Part shown: piece after piece, positions 8,264 through 17,539 of the stretch | How positions within the stretch are numbered: the stretch's first letter is position 1 | Layout: each line of letters starts with the position of its first letter | DNA from: Nitrososphaerota archaeon | GTDB taxonomy: Archaea; Thermoproteota; Nitrososphaeria; Nitrososphaerales; JACPRH01 | Length of the DNA: 64,000 nucleotides | Direction of reading: 5' to 3' | Assembly (NCBI GenBank): GCA_016190055.1 | Contig: JACPRH010000041.1 | Location: 23,437 to 87,436, forward strand | Translations under genes and position numbers: made by a program | The notes under the pieces: generated by a model | The model's input: the letters and a program-made list of their open reading frames with translations, nothing else | The model's database searches: none | Told to the model about the DNA's origin: nothing

Positions 8264-9481
8264 TCACTCGCATCTATCGATGAACAGATCTGCCTTCAAG
8301 ACGATAGTATCTGTCTGCTTGTCTTTAAGGTTGAATGACTTTATCGCATACTCATGATCCTGCTCCGAGCAGATGACTACCAGATCAATCTTGTTCACGT
8401 CAGTCATCATTCTACTGTAACCTCCGCTTGAGGACTGGTTGCCTTCGCTCCCGTTAAGAAAATTCACGTCACCAATATAGTCGCGTAGCCTATCCGCAAT
8501 CCCTTCAAGCGCAGCTAGTCTCTCACCCCTCATTTCAAACCGGTCAACCGCCCAAGCTAACGTTACCTTGGTTCTGCTAGCCTTCAGATCCTTTTCACGC
8601 ATCACCTGCCGGATTTCATCAACCAAGTATTTCGCATAGCCTTCAACGCTCTTGAAAACCCCAGACGCAAGGTACAGCGCCGGATCACCTGTATCCAATG
8701 TTCCTAAGGCGAACCGCAGATCGAAGAGGCTCTCCATCACCTGATCAATGTAAACATCCTTGTACTGAAGCGCCTTCTTCATCTTCGACCGCTCAGCTCG
8801 ATCCTCAACCTTCTTACAGACCTCTAGATCAAGCGCAACTGGGAGACAGCCCGCCAGCACCTCTCGGAAGCAGATGAGCTCCGCCGCATCGTATCCAGTA
8901 GCTTGAGGCGCTTTAATCCCCGCCTGCTTAAAGATGTCAAGCATCTTCTTGTCTGTCTTACCTTCGACCCCTAGCACATGCGGTGTCTTGGTTCTAGGTT
9001 TCAGAGGCGCGTAAACGTAGTGAAAATCTTCATCCGGGTTAAGCCCACTCATCTTCTCAATCATTGAGATATTTCCACGACTCTCCTTGAAACCGACTGG
9101 GAGACAAAAGATGACCGTTGCGCCTTTAGATATACTCTTAGCAGTATCTCGGAACCTAGTAGCCATCTCAGCCTTAGCCTCCTGATCTCTACGCCTAATC
9201 TTCGGAGTAAAGAAGACGTACTTTGCTCTATGAATCGCCGAATCCATCGGCTCCAGACTTACAAGAGTCTCACCCTCAAGCAGGCTGCCAACAGAACTAT
9301 ACGTAGCAACAATTTCAGGTGTAAGCCGCATACCCATCTGAAGATTCTCATCAACAATAATCGTCTCAACACCACTCTGGACAAGTCCAGACGCTATACT
9401 GTACCCTTCAGTGCTAAGGCCTACAACCGTGGCTAACTCAGATTCGCCACCAGAAACCAAAATAATCCCTCGACGAAACAT
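8264..9481 (-). CDS. Divergent UDP-sugar dehydrogenase-like protein
   Basis: The protein has 405 residues. The N-terminus ELATVVGLSTEGYSIASGLVQSGVETIIVDEN resembles the Rossmann start of UDP-glucose/GDP-mannose dehydrogenases (VGLGYVG...G..V...D). The middle segment ATGYDAAELICFREVLAGCL resembles their helical dimer domain. The usual catalytic cysteine motif is not visible, so this may be an altered or non-classical member. The operon with WbpB-like and WbpD-like genes fits a role in uronic acid synthesis. Family assignment is inferred from weak motifs. Confidence 0.55.
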   Translation of the reverse strand: MFRRGIILVSGGESELATVVGLSTEGYSIASGLVQSGVETIIVDENLQMGMRLTPEIVATYSSVGSLLEGETLVSLEPMDSAIHRAKYVFFTPKIRRRDQEAKAEMATRFRDTAKSISKGATVIFCLPVGFKESRGNISMIEKMSGLNPDEDFHYVYAPLKPRTKTPHVLGVEGKTDKKMLDIFKQAGIKAPQATGYDAAELICFREVLAGCLPVALDLEVCKKVEDRAERSKMKKALQYKDVYIDQVMESLFDLRFALGTLDTGDPALYLASGVFKSVEGYAKYLVDEIRQVMREKDLKASRTKVTLAWAVDRFEMRGERLAALEGIADRLRDYIGDVNFLNGSEGNQSSSGGYSRMMTDVNKIDLVVICSEQDHEYAIKSFNLKDKQTDTIVLKADLFIDRCE

Positions 9482-10257
9482 TCAGAACAAAGGGGTAGAA
9501 AACACTTTCCTTACCAAACCACTGTTCTGCAGATAGACAAGCTTCTTCTCCATTCTCGTTACGTCACTTTGGCCGAATCAAAACATAACAATTCACAACC
9601 AACGCACTCATCTCAACTAGTCCCAATTGAGCAGTCTCTACACCTATCCAGCCCTGCATAAACTCAACCAATCCAATACAGTAAACAAGGCTGCAGTCAA
9701 CAACTTATACAAGCCTAACATAAAACCAGAAGAAAATATTGGGGGATAATCTTGTAGCCCGAAACAACGCTTTTGGCAAGCGTTGCAAGCCCAAAGCTTC
9801 CATCTAAGCAGATCGCTTAGAATAACGATTGGATTCTTATGCAGCTTGAGGGCTGTGAATAACTGTTTTAGAGCTAATCAATGAGACGATGATCAGCGTA
9901 GGAAAAGTAAGACGTTACTTACCAAATTCTGTGCTCCTCAGTCTAGTTATTCACAGCCCTCAGCTTTCAATAGAATATATACCCTCCCCCCTAGGTCGGC
10001 AGCAGGCGTGCGTGCATCTCGAAGCATTGCAAATCTATTCAAAACAGTTGGGTAACCACTTCTATTTGTATAGTAACGTATTTTCAAATCTAAATATTCA
10101 CAGCTTGTTCATAACTCCGAGCTAAATCTGCTGAGTAGGGTGTACATCTAATAACTATTAGAGGCAGGTTGAACAAGCTCCATCACCTTCTAATCATTCC
10201 TTCTTTCTACATCACTAGCTGTTCTGACATTGCTGCGTCTAATGTTTAGCAAGAGCG
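9482..10257. other. Long AT-rich non-coding region with hairpins, upstream of the TnpB insertion
   Basis: I see no convincing gene in about 780 bp. It holds two tandem hairpins (CAACGCTT-TTGGC-AAGCGTTG at 9765-9785; CTAAGC-AGATC-GCTTAG at 9804-9820) and an 18-bp inverted repeat described separately. It separates the leftward sugar operon from the TnpB gene. Its structure suggests element debris or a small structured RNA. Confidence 0.4.
9847..9962. repeat. 18-bp perfect inverted repeat with 80-bp spacer
   Basis: TGAGGGCTGTGAATAACT at 9847-9864 recurs as its exact reverse complement at 9945-9962. The 116-bp unit could be a miniature inverted-repeat element or fold as a long stem. No ORF inside is convincing. 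Confidence 0.6.
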
Positions 10258-11568
10258 AGCAGGAAACCCATGCCCTTTAGGGGTGGGATGAGAGCAAGCC
10301 AATCGGTTGAAAGAAGCAAAAGAATATCTATCTTCAACCTCCTGTTAGGCGTAATCGAATGGAGGTAAGGTGGGCAGGAACCGGTTATGAACGATCTTCT
10401 TCATCTTACCTACCGGTTCAGGCTAGACCCCACCAAACAGCAAGAAAGAGTACTGCGTGACACATTGGAAACTTGCAGGAGGCTTTACAACAACCTGCTG
10501 GACGAGCGGATTAACTCAGGCATAGGTTTCTATGAGCAGAAGCGGGAATTAACAAAACGGAGGAAGGAGGACAAGTACCTGAAAGTTGTTCACAGTCAGG
10601 TATTGCAGAACGTAGTGATGAGGCTAGATGAATCCTTCCAGCGATTCTTCACAGGGCTGGCAAGGTTTCCCAAGTTCAGGCGGCAGGGCAAATATAGCTC
10701 ATTCACATATCCACAGCTCGGCGGATTCAAGGTTAACGGTAACCGGCTGAAGCTCTCCATGATAGGCGACATGAAGATCAGGCTACACAGGCCAATTGAC
10801 GGAAGCATGAAGACCTGCACAATCATCAGGGACATAGATCAATGGTATGCCTGCATAACGGTGAAGACTGAAGATGACGCGGCCGCAATACCTTCGTCAC
10901 CGATTAACAGTGAGAAACCAGCTGTTGTTGGTGTTGATGTCGGGGTCTCATGCCTTGCTGCGTTGAGTGATGGTATGATGTTACCTAATCCGAGGCGCCT
11001 GAACAAATCTGTAGAGCGGATTAGGCGGCTTCAAAGGGAGCTGTCGAGAAAGAAGAATGGTTCAAACAACAGGGTAAGGGCAAAGATGAGGCTTGAGAAG
11101 GCTTGGAGACAGGTGAGGAGACAGAGAGACGATACTGCGCACAAGGCTTCAAGGTATCTCGTAGATAACTACGGGACAATAGTGTTCGAAGATCTTAGGA
11201 TTAAGAATATGGTGAAGAATCATCGTTTGGCATCGGCAATACTGGATGCCACTTGGAGTAAGCTGCGCCGATTAACTGCCTACAAGGCAGAAAGGCGTGG
11301 CAATGGACGAGTAGTTCTCGTTGAGCCAAGGGGAACATCGCAGGAATGCTCAGGATGCCATAGAACTGTCGAGAAAAGCCTCTCAGTGAGGACACATGTA
11401 TGTCCTCACTGCGGGCTGATGCTTGACAGAGACGTGAATGCAGCCAGGAATATCTTGGCACGGGGTCTGGAGCAGGCCCATGCTGAGACAGAACCAATAC
11501 CCATCATACGGATAGGCAAGTTCAGTCAAGGAAGCAGGAAACCCACAGCCTTAAGGCGTAGGTAGTTC
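10258..11568 (+). mobile_element. TnpB-only IS200/IS605-like insertion (boundaries approximate)
   Basis: An intact TnpB gene is flanked by two direct copies of AGCAGGAAACCCA, at 10258-10270 and 11533-11545. Each copy is followed by a CCC...TTTA/TTAA...GG hairpin-like segment. The right copy overlaps the end of tnpB and runs into GTAGTTCAC, the usual right end of IS605-type elements and their guide RNA. There is no TnpA (Y1 transposase), so mobility would need help in trans. Exact ends cannot be fixed without an empty site. Confidence 0.55.
10387..11565 (+). CDS. tnpB: RNA-guided nuclease TnpB (IS200/IS605 OrfB family)
   Basis: This 392-residue protein has an N-terminal helix-turn-helix domain (RFRLDPTKQQERVLRDTLE). 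The RuvC residues are D184 in VGVDVGVS, E268 in VFEDLRIKNM and D349 in DRDVNAARNIL. The zinc finger CSGCHRTVEKS...CPHCG lies before the last aspartate. All catalytic positions are intact, so it may be active. TnpB proteins are guided by an RNA from the element's right end to cut DNA next to a short motif. It lies 25 bp upstream of a glycan gene, whose promoter it may have displaced. Confidence 0.93.
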   Translation: MNDLLHLTYRFRLDPTKQQERVLRDTLETCRRLYNNLLDERINSGIGFYEQKRELTKRRKEDKYLKVVHSQVLQNVVMRLDESFQRFFTGLARFPKFRRQGKYSSFTYPQLGGFKVNGNRLKLSMIGDMKIRLHRPIDGSMKTCTIIRDIDQWYACITVKTEDDAAAIPSSPINSEKPAVVGVDVGVSCLAALSDGMMLPNPRRLNKSVERIRRLQRELSRKKNGSNNRVRAKMRLEKAWRQVRRQRDDTAHKASRYLVDNYGTIVFEDLRIKNMVKNHRLASAILDATWSKLRRLTAYKAERRGNGRVVLVEPRGTSQECSGCHRTVEKSLSVRTHVCPHCGLMLDRDVNAARNILARGLEQAHAETEPIPIIRIGKFSQGSRKPTALRRR

Positions 11569-11590
11569 ACCATAAAGGATTAAAGGCTAA

Positions 11591-12682
11591 GTGAGAACGG
11601 CTTCAAGACTGCCGTTGAAGATCTGGGTCGATGTGTTGACTCCTAAGCAGATTCTCTTCTTCACACCTTTGATTCAGTATTTTGAGCATCAGGGTCATGA
11701 GGTTATTTCCACATCGAGGCGGTACCGCGAGGTGGATCTTCTCTCTGCGAAGAAGGGTTTGAAGATTAGATTCGCAGGTCGGCACGGTGGGGCTTCGCTT
11801 CAGGAGAAGCTTAAGGCGAGCTGCGAGCGAACTGAAGAGCTAGCGGATATAGTTGGAGCGATGGGTCTTGACTGCGCTGTCTCTTTCTCCTCTCCTGAGT
11901 GCGCCCGAACCGCTTTTGGCCTCGGCGTAAAACATGTTTGCATAAGTGATTCTCCGCATGCTGAAAAGGTCTCACGGCTATCTATTCCTCTTTCAGATCT
12001 CCTGCTCACACCTTGGATTATCCCCTACTCAGCTTGGAGCCGATACGGCATGCAGGAAGAACAGATAATCAGGTATCGGGCTCTTGATCCGGCTGTCTGG
12101 CTGAAGCGGCGGCAAAGCAAAGTTGTGCGCAAGGAAGATTTCGGGCTTAACCCTTCTAAGAAGACGATTACGCTGCGTCTCGACGAGATTCAAGCTGCCT
12201 ATCTACTCTCCTCAGATCGCTCCTTCTCTAGGAAGCTGCTGGACTCGCTGCTGCAGCAATTCAGTGACTGCGAAATCTTTGTGCTGGGCCGATACCAATC
12301 TCAGATAGAAGCGTTCAAAGAGACTTACGGCTCAAAGGCTAAGATTGCAGATGACGTTGTGGAAGGCGTTGATCTAATCTCAGTTTCAGATGTCTTCATA
12401 GGTCTAGGTGGAACAATGACAAGTGAAGCGGCGCTTCTCGGCGTACCTGCAATATCACTCTTCCAAGGAGGCTCACTATACACCGAGGAGTACCTTGTCA
12501 AGGAAGGACTGCTTGTGAGACCCGGAAACATCCAAGCGACCGTCAAAACTGTCAAAACCTTCCTGCAGGATCCTGACAGGCTCCGCAACCTGCAGAAGAA
12601 GGCGAGCGTAATACTAAACGGTATGGAGGACCCGATTACCGTAATCGCGGGAGCCATCGAGAAAAACGCTGCATCTCGGTAA
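11591..12682 (+). CDS. DUF354 family protein (MurG/epimerase-like fold)
   Basis: This 363-residue protein opens LKIWVDVLTPKQILFFTPLIQYFEHQGHEV, the DUF354 pattern, with the HVCISDSPHAEK and FIGLGGTMTSEAALLGVPAIS segments. The latter resembles the nucleotide-sugar-binding G-G-T..E..G.P loop of GT-B glycosyltransferases and UDP-GlcNAc 2-epimerases. It is probably a nucleotide-sugar enzyme of the glycan region. The GTG start at 11591 follows the TnpB insertion by 25 bp. No TATA box is clear in between, so it may now be read from the tnpB transcript. It converges with the GT2 gene. Confidence 0.8.
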   Translation: MRTASRLPLKIWVDVLTPKQILFFTPLIQYFEHQGHEVISTSRRYREVDLLSAKKGLKIRFAGRHGGASLQEKLKASCERTEELADIVGAMGLDCAVSFSSPECARTAFGLGVKHVCISDSPHAEKVSRLSIPLSDLLLTPWIIPYSAWSRYGMQEEQIIRYRALDPAVWLKRRQSKVVRKEDFGLNPSKKTITLRLDEIQAAYLLSSDRSFSRKLLDSLLQQFSDCEIFVLGRYQSQIEAFKETYGSKAKIADDVVEGVDLISVSDVFIGLGGTMTSEAALLGVPAISLFQGGSLYTEEYLVKEGLLVRPGNIQATVKTVKTFLQDPDRLRNLQKKASVILNGMEDPITVIAGAIEKNAASR

Positions 12683-12713
12683 TCTGGTATATCTTCACTA
12701 ACTAGCGGAACCG

Positions 12714-13883
12714 TTAACTTTCCAAGCGCCGCATCTCCGCCAGATCGTACTTTCGATCCTTCCACACAACGCCGCCCGCCGCAACTACCTTAAGAAACGA
12801 AGTGATCATTATCAGGAGATAAACCGCTGAAGCAACCGGCGTCAGCAGAGTATACTTCACAGAGCCGCCTATGCGCTGGTAAAACACCGCCATTCTACTC
12901 AATACTACAACGCTACCCAAAGCTCCGTACACAAGTAACAACCGGTGAACCTCGCCGCCGCCCAACATCCCTACAGCCAGCATCGTGAAAGGTAAAAGAA
13001 AAGCCGCGAACATAGCAAGCAACCCGCCTAGAAGCTTAGCGGGGTTGAAGTTAAAACCCGCATACGTGTTCTTCACCCACCCGCCCCAAAGCTCCCTGAA
13101 ACTTCTATACATCCGAGTCTCAAGCGCATCCAAGCCGTATACCACCCTGACTCGTGAACCACGCCTCTTGTACACCCCTGCCAAACTCACGTCTTCCACT
13201 ATCTTACCTCGGACAGCAGTGTGCCCTCCAACCTTCTCATACGCATCTCTCCTAGTTAGAATATACTGGCCATTCGCCATATACCGACGGCTTGAATCAT
13301 CATTCACCTTGTTTCCGCCACAGTAGATGAAAATCAGAAACGAGATGAGCGGCATCATCAACCGCTCCCCGAAGTCACGCATCACAAGATGCGGATAGAT
13401 ACTCACCAAATCCGCGCCACTGGAAACCAGGTACCCTACTGATCGACGAAGCGAGTCCGGACTATGCTTCGTATCCCCATCGGTAAAGAGAAGCAGCTCG
13501 CCTCCAGCCTGAAGATACCCTTGGTGACAGGCCCAGTTCTTACCTATCCAGCCGTCAGGCAGCGCGCCTTCTTCAACCACAACCACTCCTTGCGTATACT
13601 TCTGCAGGATTTTCCTTGTTCCGTCTTTAGAGCCGCCGTCAACCACAATAATCTCCTTCGAGACATAGTCTAAAGCCTGAAGCGAGTCGAGGCAGAGTGC
13701 AATCGTATCCTCCTCATCCTTCACCGGCACAACAATCGAGACCTTCGGCCAGCTAGCCGAATCCACATTTTTCGGGAGAGACGGAAACGCCTTGAACATG
13801 TAGAGCGAGTAAAGTGAGGTGGGCACAAGTATCACGGTATACGTCTGCAGAACTAGCTCTAAGTAAGGATCCGACGGCATCAT
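12714..13883 (-). CDS. Glycosyltransferase family 2, membrane-anchored
   Basis: I place the start at the ATG at 13883 (389 residues), which avoids overlapping the aldo-keto reductase gene; a GTG at 13931 would add 16 residues. An N-terminal helix (YTVILVPTSLYSLYMF) precedes the GT-A domain: VSIVVPVKDEEDTI, EIIVVDGGSKDGT, LLLFTDGDTKHSP (DxD motif) and the acceptor segment KIVEDVSLAG (ED base). Three or four C-terminal helices follow. It probably adds a sugar to a lipid-linked acceptor. It sits in a leftward pair with the reductase upstream. Confidence 0.87.
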   Translation of the reverse strand: MMPSDPYLELVLQTYTVILVPTSLYSLYMFKAFPSLPKNVDSASWPKVSIVVPVKDEEDTIALCLDSLQALDYVSKEIIVVDGGSKDGTRKILQKYTQGVVVVEEGALPDGWIGKNWACHQGYLQAGGELLLFTDGDTKHSPDSLRRSVGYLVSSGADLVSIYPHLVMRDFGERLMMPLISFLIFIYCGGNKVNDDSSRRYMANGQYILTRRDAYEKVGGHTAVRGKIVEDVSLAGVYKRRGSRVRVVYGLDALETRMYRSFRELWGGWVKNTYAGFNFNPAKLLGGLLAMFAAFLLPFTMLAVGMLGGGEVHRLLLVYGALGSVVVLSRMAVFYQRIGGSVKYTLLTPVASAVYLLIMITSFLKVVAAGGVVWKDRKYDLAEMRRLES

Positions 13884-13897
13884 CCCGCTCCGCTCAT

Positions 13898-14875
13898 CTA
13901 CCGCCGTAAGACTAGGCGTGGCAGCATCCACAGATAACTCCTAAATCTCTCCTTCTTGAACCGGCTGAACACATCATCGATTCTGCTGATTTCTTCCCGT
14001 GTAAGTTTCCAACCTACCGCTCCAACATTGTCCTCTACATGCTGCTCACGCTTCACACCAACAATCGGGATAACATTGTCATCCTTTAGAAGCCAGTTAA
14101 GCGCAACCTGCGTCACAGTCTTTCCTCGCTCTGACGCAACGCTACTCATAATCTGCAAAAGCGGCTCCAGCCTGCTAACATTCTCGGGAGAAAATAGGAT
14201 ATTCATCATCTGGATATTGCTGCTCGGCTTCCTTTCCGCCAGTGCGCCTTGGGCTAAGGGGCTGTAAGCCAAGACACTGATGTTGTTCTCCTTTGAATAT
14301 GGGAGAAGATCATCAACAACCTTTCTTTCTATCAAACTGTACTTAACTTGGTTCGAGACTATTTCGTTGGATTGAGCCGCCTCCTGCGCCTCCTTCAACT
14401 TTTTTACGCTGAAGTTGCTCACACCTATGTATCGTACCTTCCCGTCCTGAACAAGCTTCTCCATTGCTCGAATCGTGCTTTTGATCGGCACCAAGGGGTT
14501 TGGAAAATGAATCTGGTAGAGATCTATTTCGGATACTCCGAGTCTTGTTCGGCTACGCTCCGCCGCCTTGATAACGCTCTCGTACCGAAGATGCCACGGC
14601 GCAACCTTACTGGCTATAACCACCTCGCTTCGTCGACCTTTAATGGCTTCACCCAAAATTGTCTCAGAGGCACCGCCACCATAGATCTCCGCTGTATCCA
14701 CAAAGTTGACGCCTAAATCTAACGCGCGGTTCAACGCCCTTACTGCATCATCCTTGCCGTAACCTTTACCCCAACCCCACTCCCTGCTTCCCCACTGCCA
14801 AGTACCTAAACAGATCTTAGAGACTTTAAGGTCACTCTTGCCTAACTTAACATACTCCAAGCTACCCCTCTCCAC
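13898..14875 (-). CDS. Aldo/keto reductase
   Basis: The 325-residue chain is a TIM barrel with the catalytic tetrad visible: D in NFVDTAEIYGGG (with Y as the acid), K in VIASKVAP, and H in YQIHFPNP. The NADPH-binding end is IVGVKREQHVEDN. It reduces an aldehyde or ketone; the substrate is not predictable. Its ending is adjacent to the GT2 gene, so it may supply a sugar-related step, but such reductases are common everywhere. Confidence 0.9.
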   Translation of the reverse strand: MERGSLEYVKLGKSDLKVSKICLGTWQWGSREWGWGKGYGKDDAVRALNRALDLGVNFVDTAEIYGGGASETILGEAIKGRRSEVVIASKVAPWHLRYESVIKAAERSRTRLGVSEIDLYQIHFPNPLVPIKSTIRAMEKLVQDGKVRYIGVSNFSVKKLKEAQEAAQSNEIVSNQVKYSLIERKVVDDLLPYSKENNISVLAYSPLAQGALAERKPSSNIQMMNILFSPENVSRLEPLLQIMSSVASERGKTVTQVALNWLLKDDNVIPIVGVKREQHVEDNVGAVGWKLTREEISRIDDVFSRFKKERFRSYLWMLPRLVLRR

Positions 14876-15069
14876 TTAATTCAATCTGTTAGCAGGCGGT
14901 GAATGATAAATTCTTCTAATCCATCTGTGCGAGGCGAGTTGAACCAAATGAAACTGATGAATCCTGCTTACGTGTTTGCAGCAGAATCTATAAAATACCG
15001 TATTAAGGTACAGTCAAAATTGGTATTAAGCAAATAACGCATTTTATTCATTCTATATACATCTATAAA

Positions 15070-15081
15070 TTGCTTATAAAA
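15070..15081 (+). promoter_or_regulatory. TATA box for the HTH regulator
   Basis: TTGCTTATAAAA lies about 40 bp upstream of the ATG at 15116. An AAGGAG motif (15091-15096) is 20 bp before the ATG, too far for a normal ribosome binding site. Confidence 0.45.
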
Positions 15082-15115
15082 AACCCCTATAAGGAGCTCA
15101 ACGCTACATACGTTA

Positions 15116-15817
15116 ATGATGGACACTCAAACTATGGTTGGGAAAGCGATGGGCAACTCCCTCAGGCTCCAGATTCTAGAAGAGCTTGTAAAGGGCCCAC
15201 GAACGCTAGAGGAACTCTCGAATTGCACTAAATTAAAATCTGAATCAATTCTACACCACATTAGGATTTTACAGCAAGTAGGGCTCGTTGAAGAGTTCGA
15301 GCCTATCCGTAAAGGCGGCCCAGGCAGACCTTACTCCCGCTACAAGCTCACCGGCAAAATGGTCAACATTCAGTATCCTCAAAGAAATTATGCAATGCTA
15401 TCTGAGATACTTCTACAACAACTCGCAGATCCTGCCAATAAAAAGGAAGTGAAAAGCAAATTCCGCCAGATCGGAGTGGCCACCGGGAATGCTTTTGCTA
15501 AGGACTTCTCAGCCAGATACGGAGATAAAAAGTGGGACATAGCGAATCTACGCAAATACTTTGTGGAAGAATACGTAAAGGAGTTTGGGTTACAACCAGA
15601 AGTAATCTACTCAGACGAATCGAAACTACAGTACCGTCAATATAACTGCCTCTTCCTAGAAGTAGCTAAGAAGTACCCAAGCGAGATATGCGCCATGAGC
15701 GAAGGCATATTGGATGGCTTCCTAGCCGGCATAAAGATGCCCAACGAATTCACCCAGACCAAATGCCTAGCCTGCGGCGACGACTGCTGCGAATACATAA
15801 TCAAAGCAAAATCCTAA
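15116..15817 (+). CDS. ArsR-like HTH regulator with C-terminal Cys-rich sensor domain
   Basis: The protein has 233 residues. Residues 8-80 form a winged helix (GNSLRLQILEELVKGPRTLEELSNCTKLKSESILHHIRILQQVGLVEE), with GGPGRPYSRYKLT as the wing. The C-terminal half ends in a cysteine cluster: C in NCLFLEV, C in SEICAMSEG, then CLACGDDCCEY. This is the layout of predicted ligand- or iron-sulfur-binding domains seen in archaeal regulators. It is likely a redox or small-molecule-responsive transcription factor. Target genes are unknown; the divergent glycan genes are the nearest candidates. Confidence 0.75.
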   Translation: MMDTQTMVGKAMGNSLRLQILEELVKGPRTLEELSNCTKLKSESILHHIRILQQVGLVEEFEPIRKGGPGRPYSRYKLTGKMVNIQYPQRNYAMLSEILLQQLADPANKKEVKSKFRQIGVATGNAFAKDFSARYGDKKWDIANLRKYFVEEYVKEFGLQPEVIYSDESKLQYRQYNCLFLEVAKKYPSEICAMSEGILDGFLAGIKMPNEFTQTKCLACGDDCCEYIIKAKS

Positions 15818-15927
15818 CTAGCAGACGCCGCACAAACTTCAAGCAACCCACCGCCGAAACGTGCACCGCGCCGCATCAATCCTCACGCGGAAACGTTGAA
15901 ATAACCAGTGTCCGTCATCGATCACAT

Positions 15928-16017
15928 ATGACCGACGAACATGTAGTCAAGGAGTTCAGACGAGCCGCCTCTCTGGTCATGACGAAAGGCCGCCGCCGAA
16001 TCCGTAGACACGGCTGA
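15928..16017 (+). CDS. Possible 29-residue basic peptide
   Basis: An ATG-initiated frame encodes MTDEHVVKEFRRAASLVM followed by a strongly basic tail (KGRRRIRRHG) and TGA. It lies between the HTH regulator and the convergent tfb gene. The composition looks non-random, but there is no clear ribosome binding site or recognised homologue. Confidence 0.2.
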   Translation: MTDEHVVKEFRRAASLVMTKGRRRIRRHG

Positions 16018-16061
16018 TAGATTCTTCTAACACCCACCCACAGTTTATCTGCGAAAATCTG

Positions 16062-17012
16062 TTAGATGTTCAGCGCAGCCTTCAGTCCCTTGTACCTGTT
16101 TCTTATAGTTACTTCTGTTACTGCGGCTGCTTCAGCTACGTCCTTCTGAGTCTTGTTCTCCCCTTCAAGCACACAAGCCACATACAGGGCAGCCGCAGCC
16201 AAACCCATAGGATCCTTACCTGCAGAGGTCCGAGTATCCTCAGCCATCTTCAGGATCTTGAAGGCTCTTCGACGGGTCCGCTCCGACAACCCAGCCGTAC
16301 TCGCAATCCTCGCAATGCACCGCGTCGGATCAACCACCGGCATCTTAAGATCAAGCTGCCTCAGAAGCAACCGGTAACCTCTAGCAAGATCCTTCTTAGG
16401 GATATTACTCGTTTTAGCAATGTCCTTCAGAGTTCTGGGCGTAGATGTATCTCGGCAAGCCGCGTAAAGCGCCGCAGAGATCAAGCAGGAAATAGATCTT
16501 CCCCTAACCAAGCCACGCTCCAAAGCCTTACGGTAAATGTAAGCGGCCTTCTCGATAACAGCGTCACTGAGACTCAGCTTATCAGCAAGCCTATCCAGCT
16601 CGCTGAAGGCCTGTCTCAAATTGCGATCAGCAGGCTCGTGAACCTGGCTTCGACCGTCCCAAGTTCTGAGACGCTCAATAGCAGACTTCATTGATGAAGA
16701 TAATGCTCTACCTGACGCGTCCCTGCCCTCAGCGCCGATAACTGTAGCCAGACCTTTATCGTGGATAGCGAGCGACGAAGGTGCGCCGATTCTGCTCCTA
16801 TCATCCTTCTCCTCCTTCGAGAAGGCCCGCCACTCCGGGCCAACCTCCTCTATCCTCTCTTTAATCACAAAACCGCAGTTACTACAGGCGAGCTCGCCGC
16901 CGGAGGAGTCAATCACCATCGGGCCATGATTGCATCGAGGACACCTCTCATAATCCTTAGCAATACCTGCTAACCAAGAAGGATCGTGTCTCGAAACCAA
17001 ACTTAACACCAC
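16062..17012 (-). CDS. tfb: Transcription initiation factor IIB
   Basis: The protein has 316 residues. The N-terminal zinc ribbon CPRCNHGPMV...ACSNCGFVI (residues 23-44) is followed by the B-finger/linker (GPEWRAFSKEEKDDRSRIGAPSSLAIHDKGLAT) and two cyclin-like repeats with HTH elements (SRRT-type ISCLISAALYAACRD; TLKDIAKTSNIPKKDL; ALYVACVLEG...TQKDVAEAAAVTEVTIRNRYKGL). It bridges TBP on the promoter and RNA polymerase. Length and domains are normal. Archaea often carry several TFBs, so this may not be the only one. Confidence 0.96.
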   Translation of the reverse strand: MVLSLVSRHDPSWLAGIAKDYERCPRCNHGPMVIDSSGGELACSNCGFVIKERIEEVGPEWRAFSKEEKDDRSRIGAPSSLAIHDKGLATVIGAEGRDASGRALSSSMKSAIERLRTWDGRSQVHEPADRNLRQAFSELDRLADKLSLSDAVIEKAAYIYRKALERGLVRGRSISCLISAALYAACRDTSTPRTLKDIAKTSNIPKKDLARGYRLLLRQLDLKMPVVDPTRCIARIASTAGLSERTRRRAFKILKMAEDTRTSAGKDPMGLAAAALYVACVLEGENKTQKDVAEAAAVTEVTIRNRYKGLKAALNI

Positions 17013-17036
17013 AAAATATATATCCGAAACACCCAG

Positions 17037-17048
17037 TTTAATATATAA
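17037..17048 (-). promoter_or_regulatory. TATA box for tfb
   Basis: On the minus strand CTTATATATTAA lies 25-36 bp upstream of the tfb ATG at 17012. The predicted transcript start is within a few bases of the start codon, so the mRNA may be leaderless. Confidence 0.5.
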
Positions 17049-17182
17049 GCTTTACGAGCTTCGTTTTCCTCACTCAGTATAACTGCGGTGGTTGCTTACG
17101 GTTATCGGGATAAATATGTCCACCTAAAAATTAGGTTAGAGAGTATTCCACTGTGAAGGAACTGCGATGCGGCTACAGGCAC

Positions 17183-17539
17183 CTAAGTTTTGATTTCACT
17201 ATGTGCTGTCTGCCTCATTCTCGCTTCTAACTGCCTAAACGCAAGGTCACCCGGAGTTGCAGATACGGGGCTTTTAGCTACTATGAGTGCAACGAGTTCG
17301 GGACTTAAAATGGCGAAGCGATAGAGTGCATCGAACATCACGGGGATAGCTGCGCCGAACTCTTTCTTTGCACTATCTGTTTCATCAATAGATTTCAGCG
17401 CTCTCTTTATATTCCGACTGCGTGATTTCGTCTTGGCTTTATCGGTTTCATCAATGGCTCTCAGAACTCCTTTTACGTTTCTGGCATTTAACAAATCATG
17501 CATCCCATCTATTGATAGCGCTGCATTATTCTGCAACAA
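17183..17539 (-). CDS. Hypothetical protein with duplicated IDETD motif
   Basis: The protein has 118 residues. The N-terminal half contains two similar units, VKGVLRAIDETDKAKTK and IKRALKSIDETDSAKKE, about 22 residues apart, suggesting an internal duplication of a helical hairpin. The C-terminal half (PVMFDALYRFAILSPELVALIVAKS) is hydrophobic and helical. It is isolated between tfb and a non-coding stretch. I do not recognise a family. Confidence 0.5.
   Translation of the reverse strand: MLQNNAALSIDGMHDLLNARNVKGVLRAIDETDKAKTKSRSRNIKRALKSIDETDSAKKEFGAAIPVMFDALYRFAILSPELVALIVAKSPVSATPGDLAFRQLEARMRQTAHSEIKT

Noticed and set aside
9889..10125. 78-codon frame downstream of the hairpins
   Set aside because: No recognisable composition or motif, overlaps the inverted repeat, and looks like a chance frame in AT-rich DNA.
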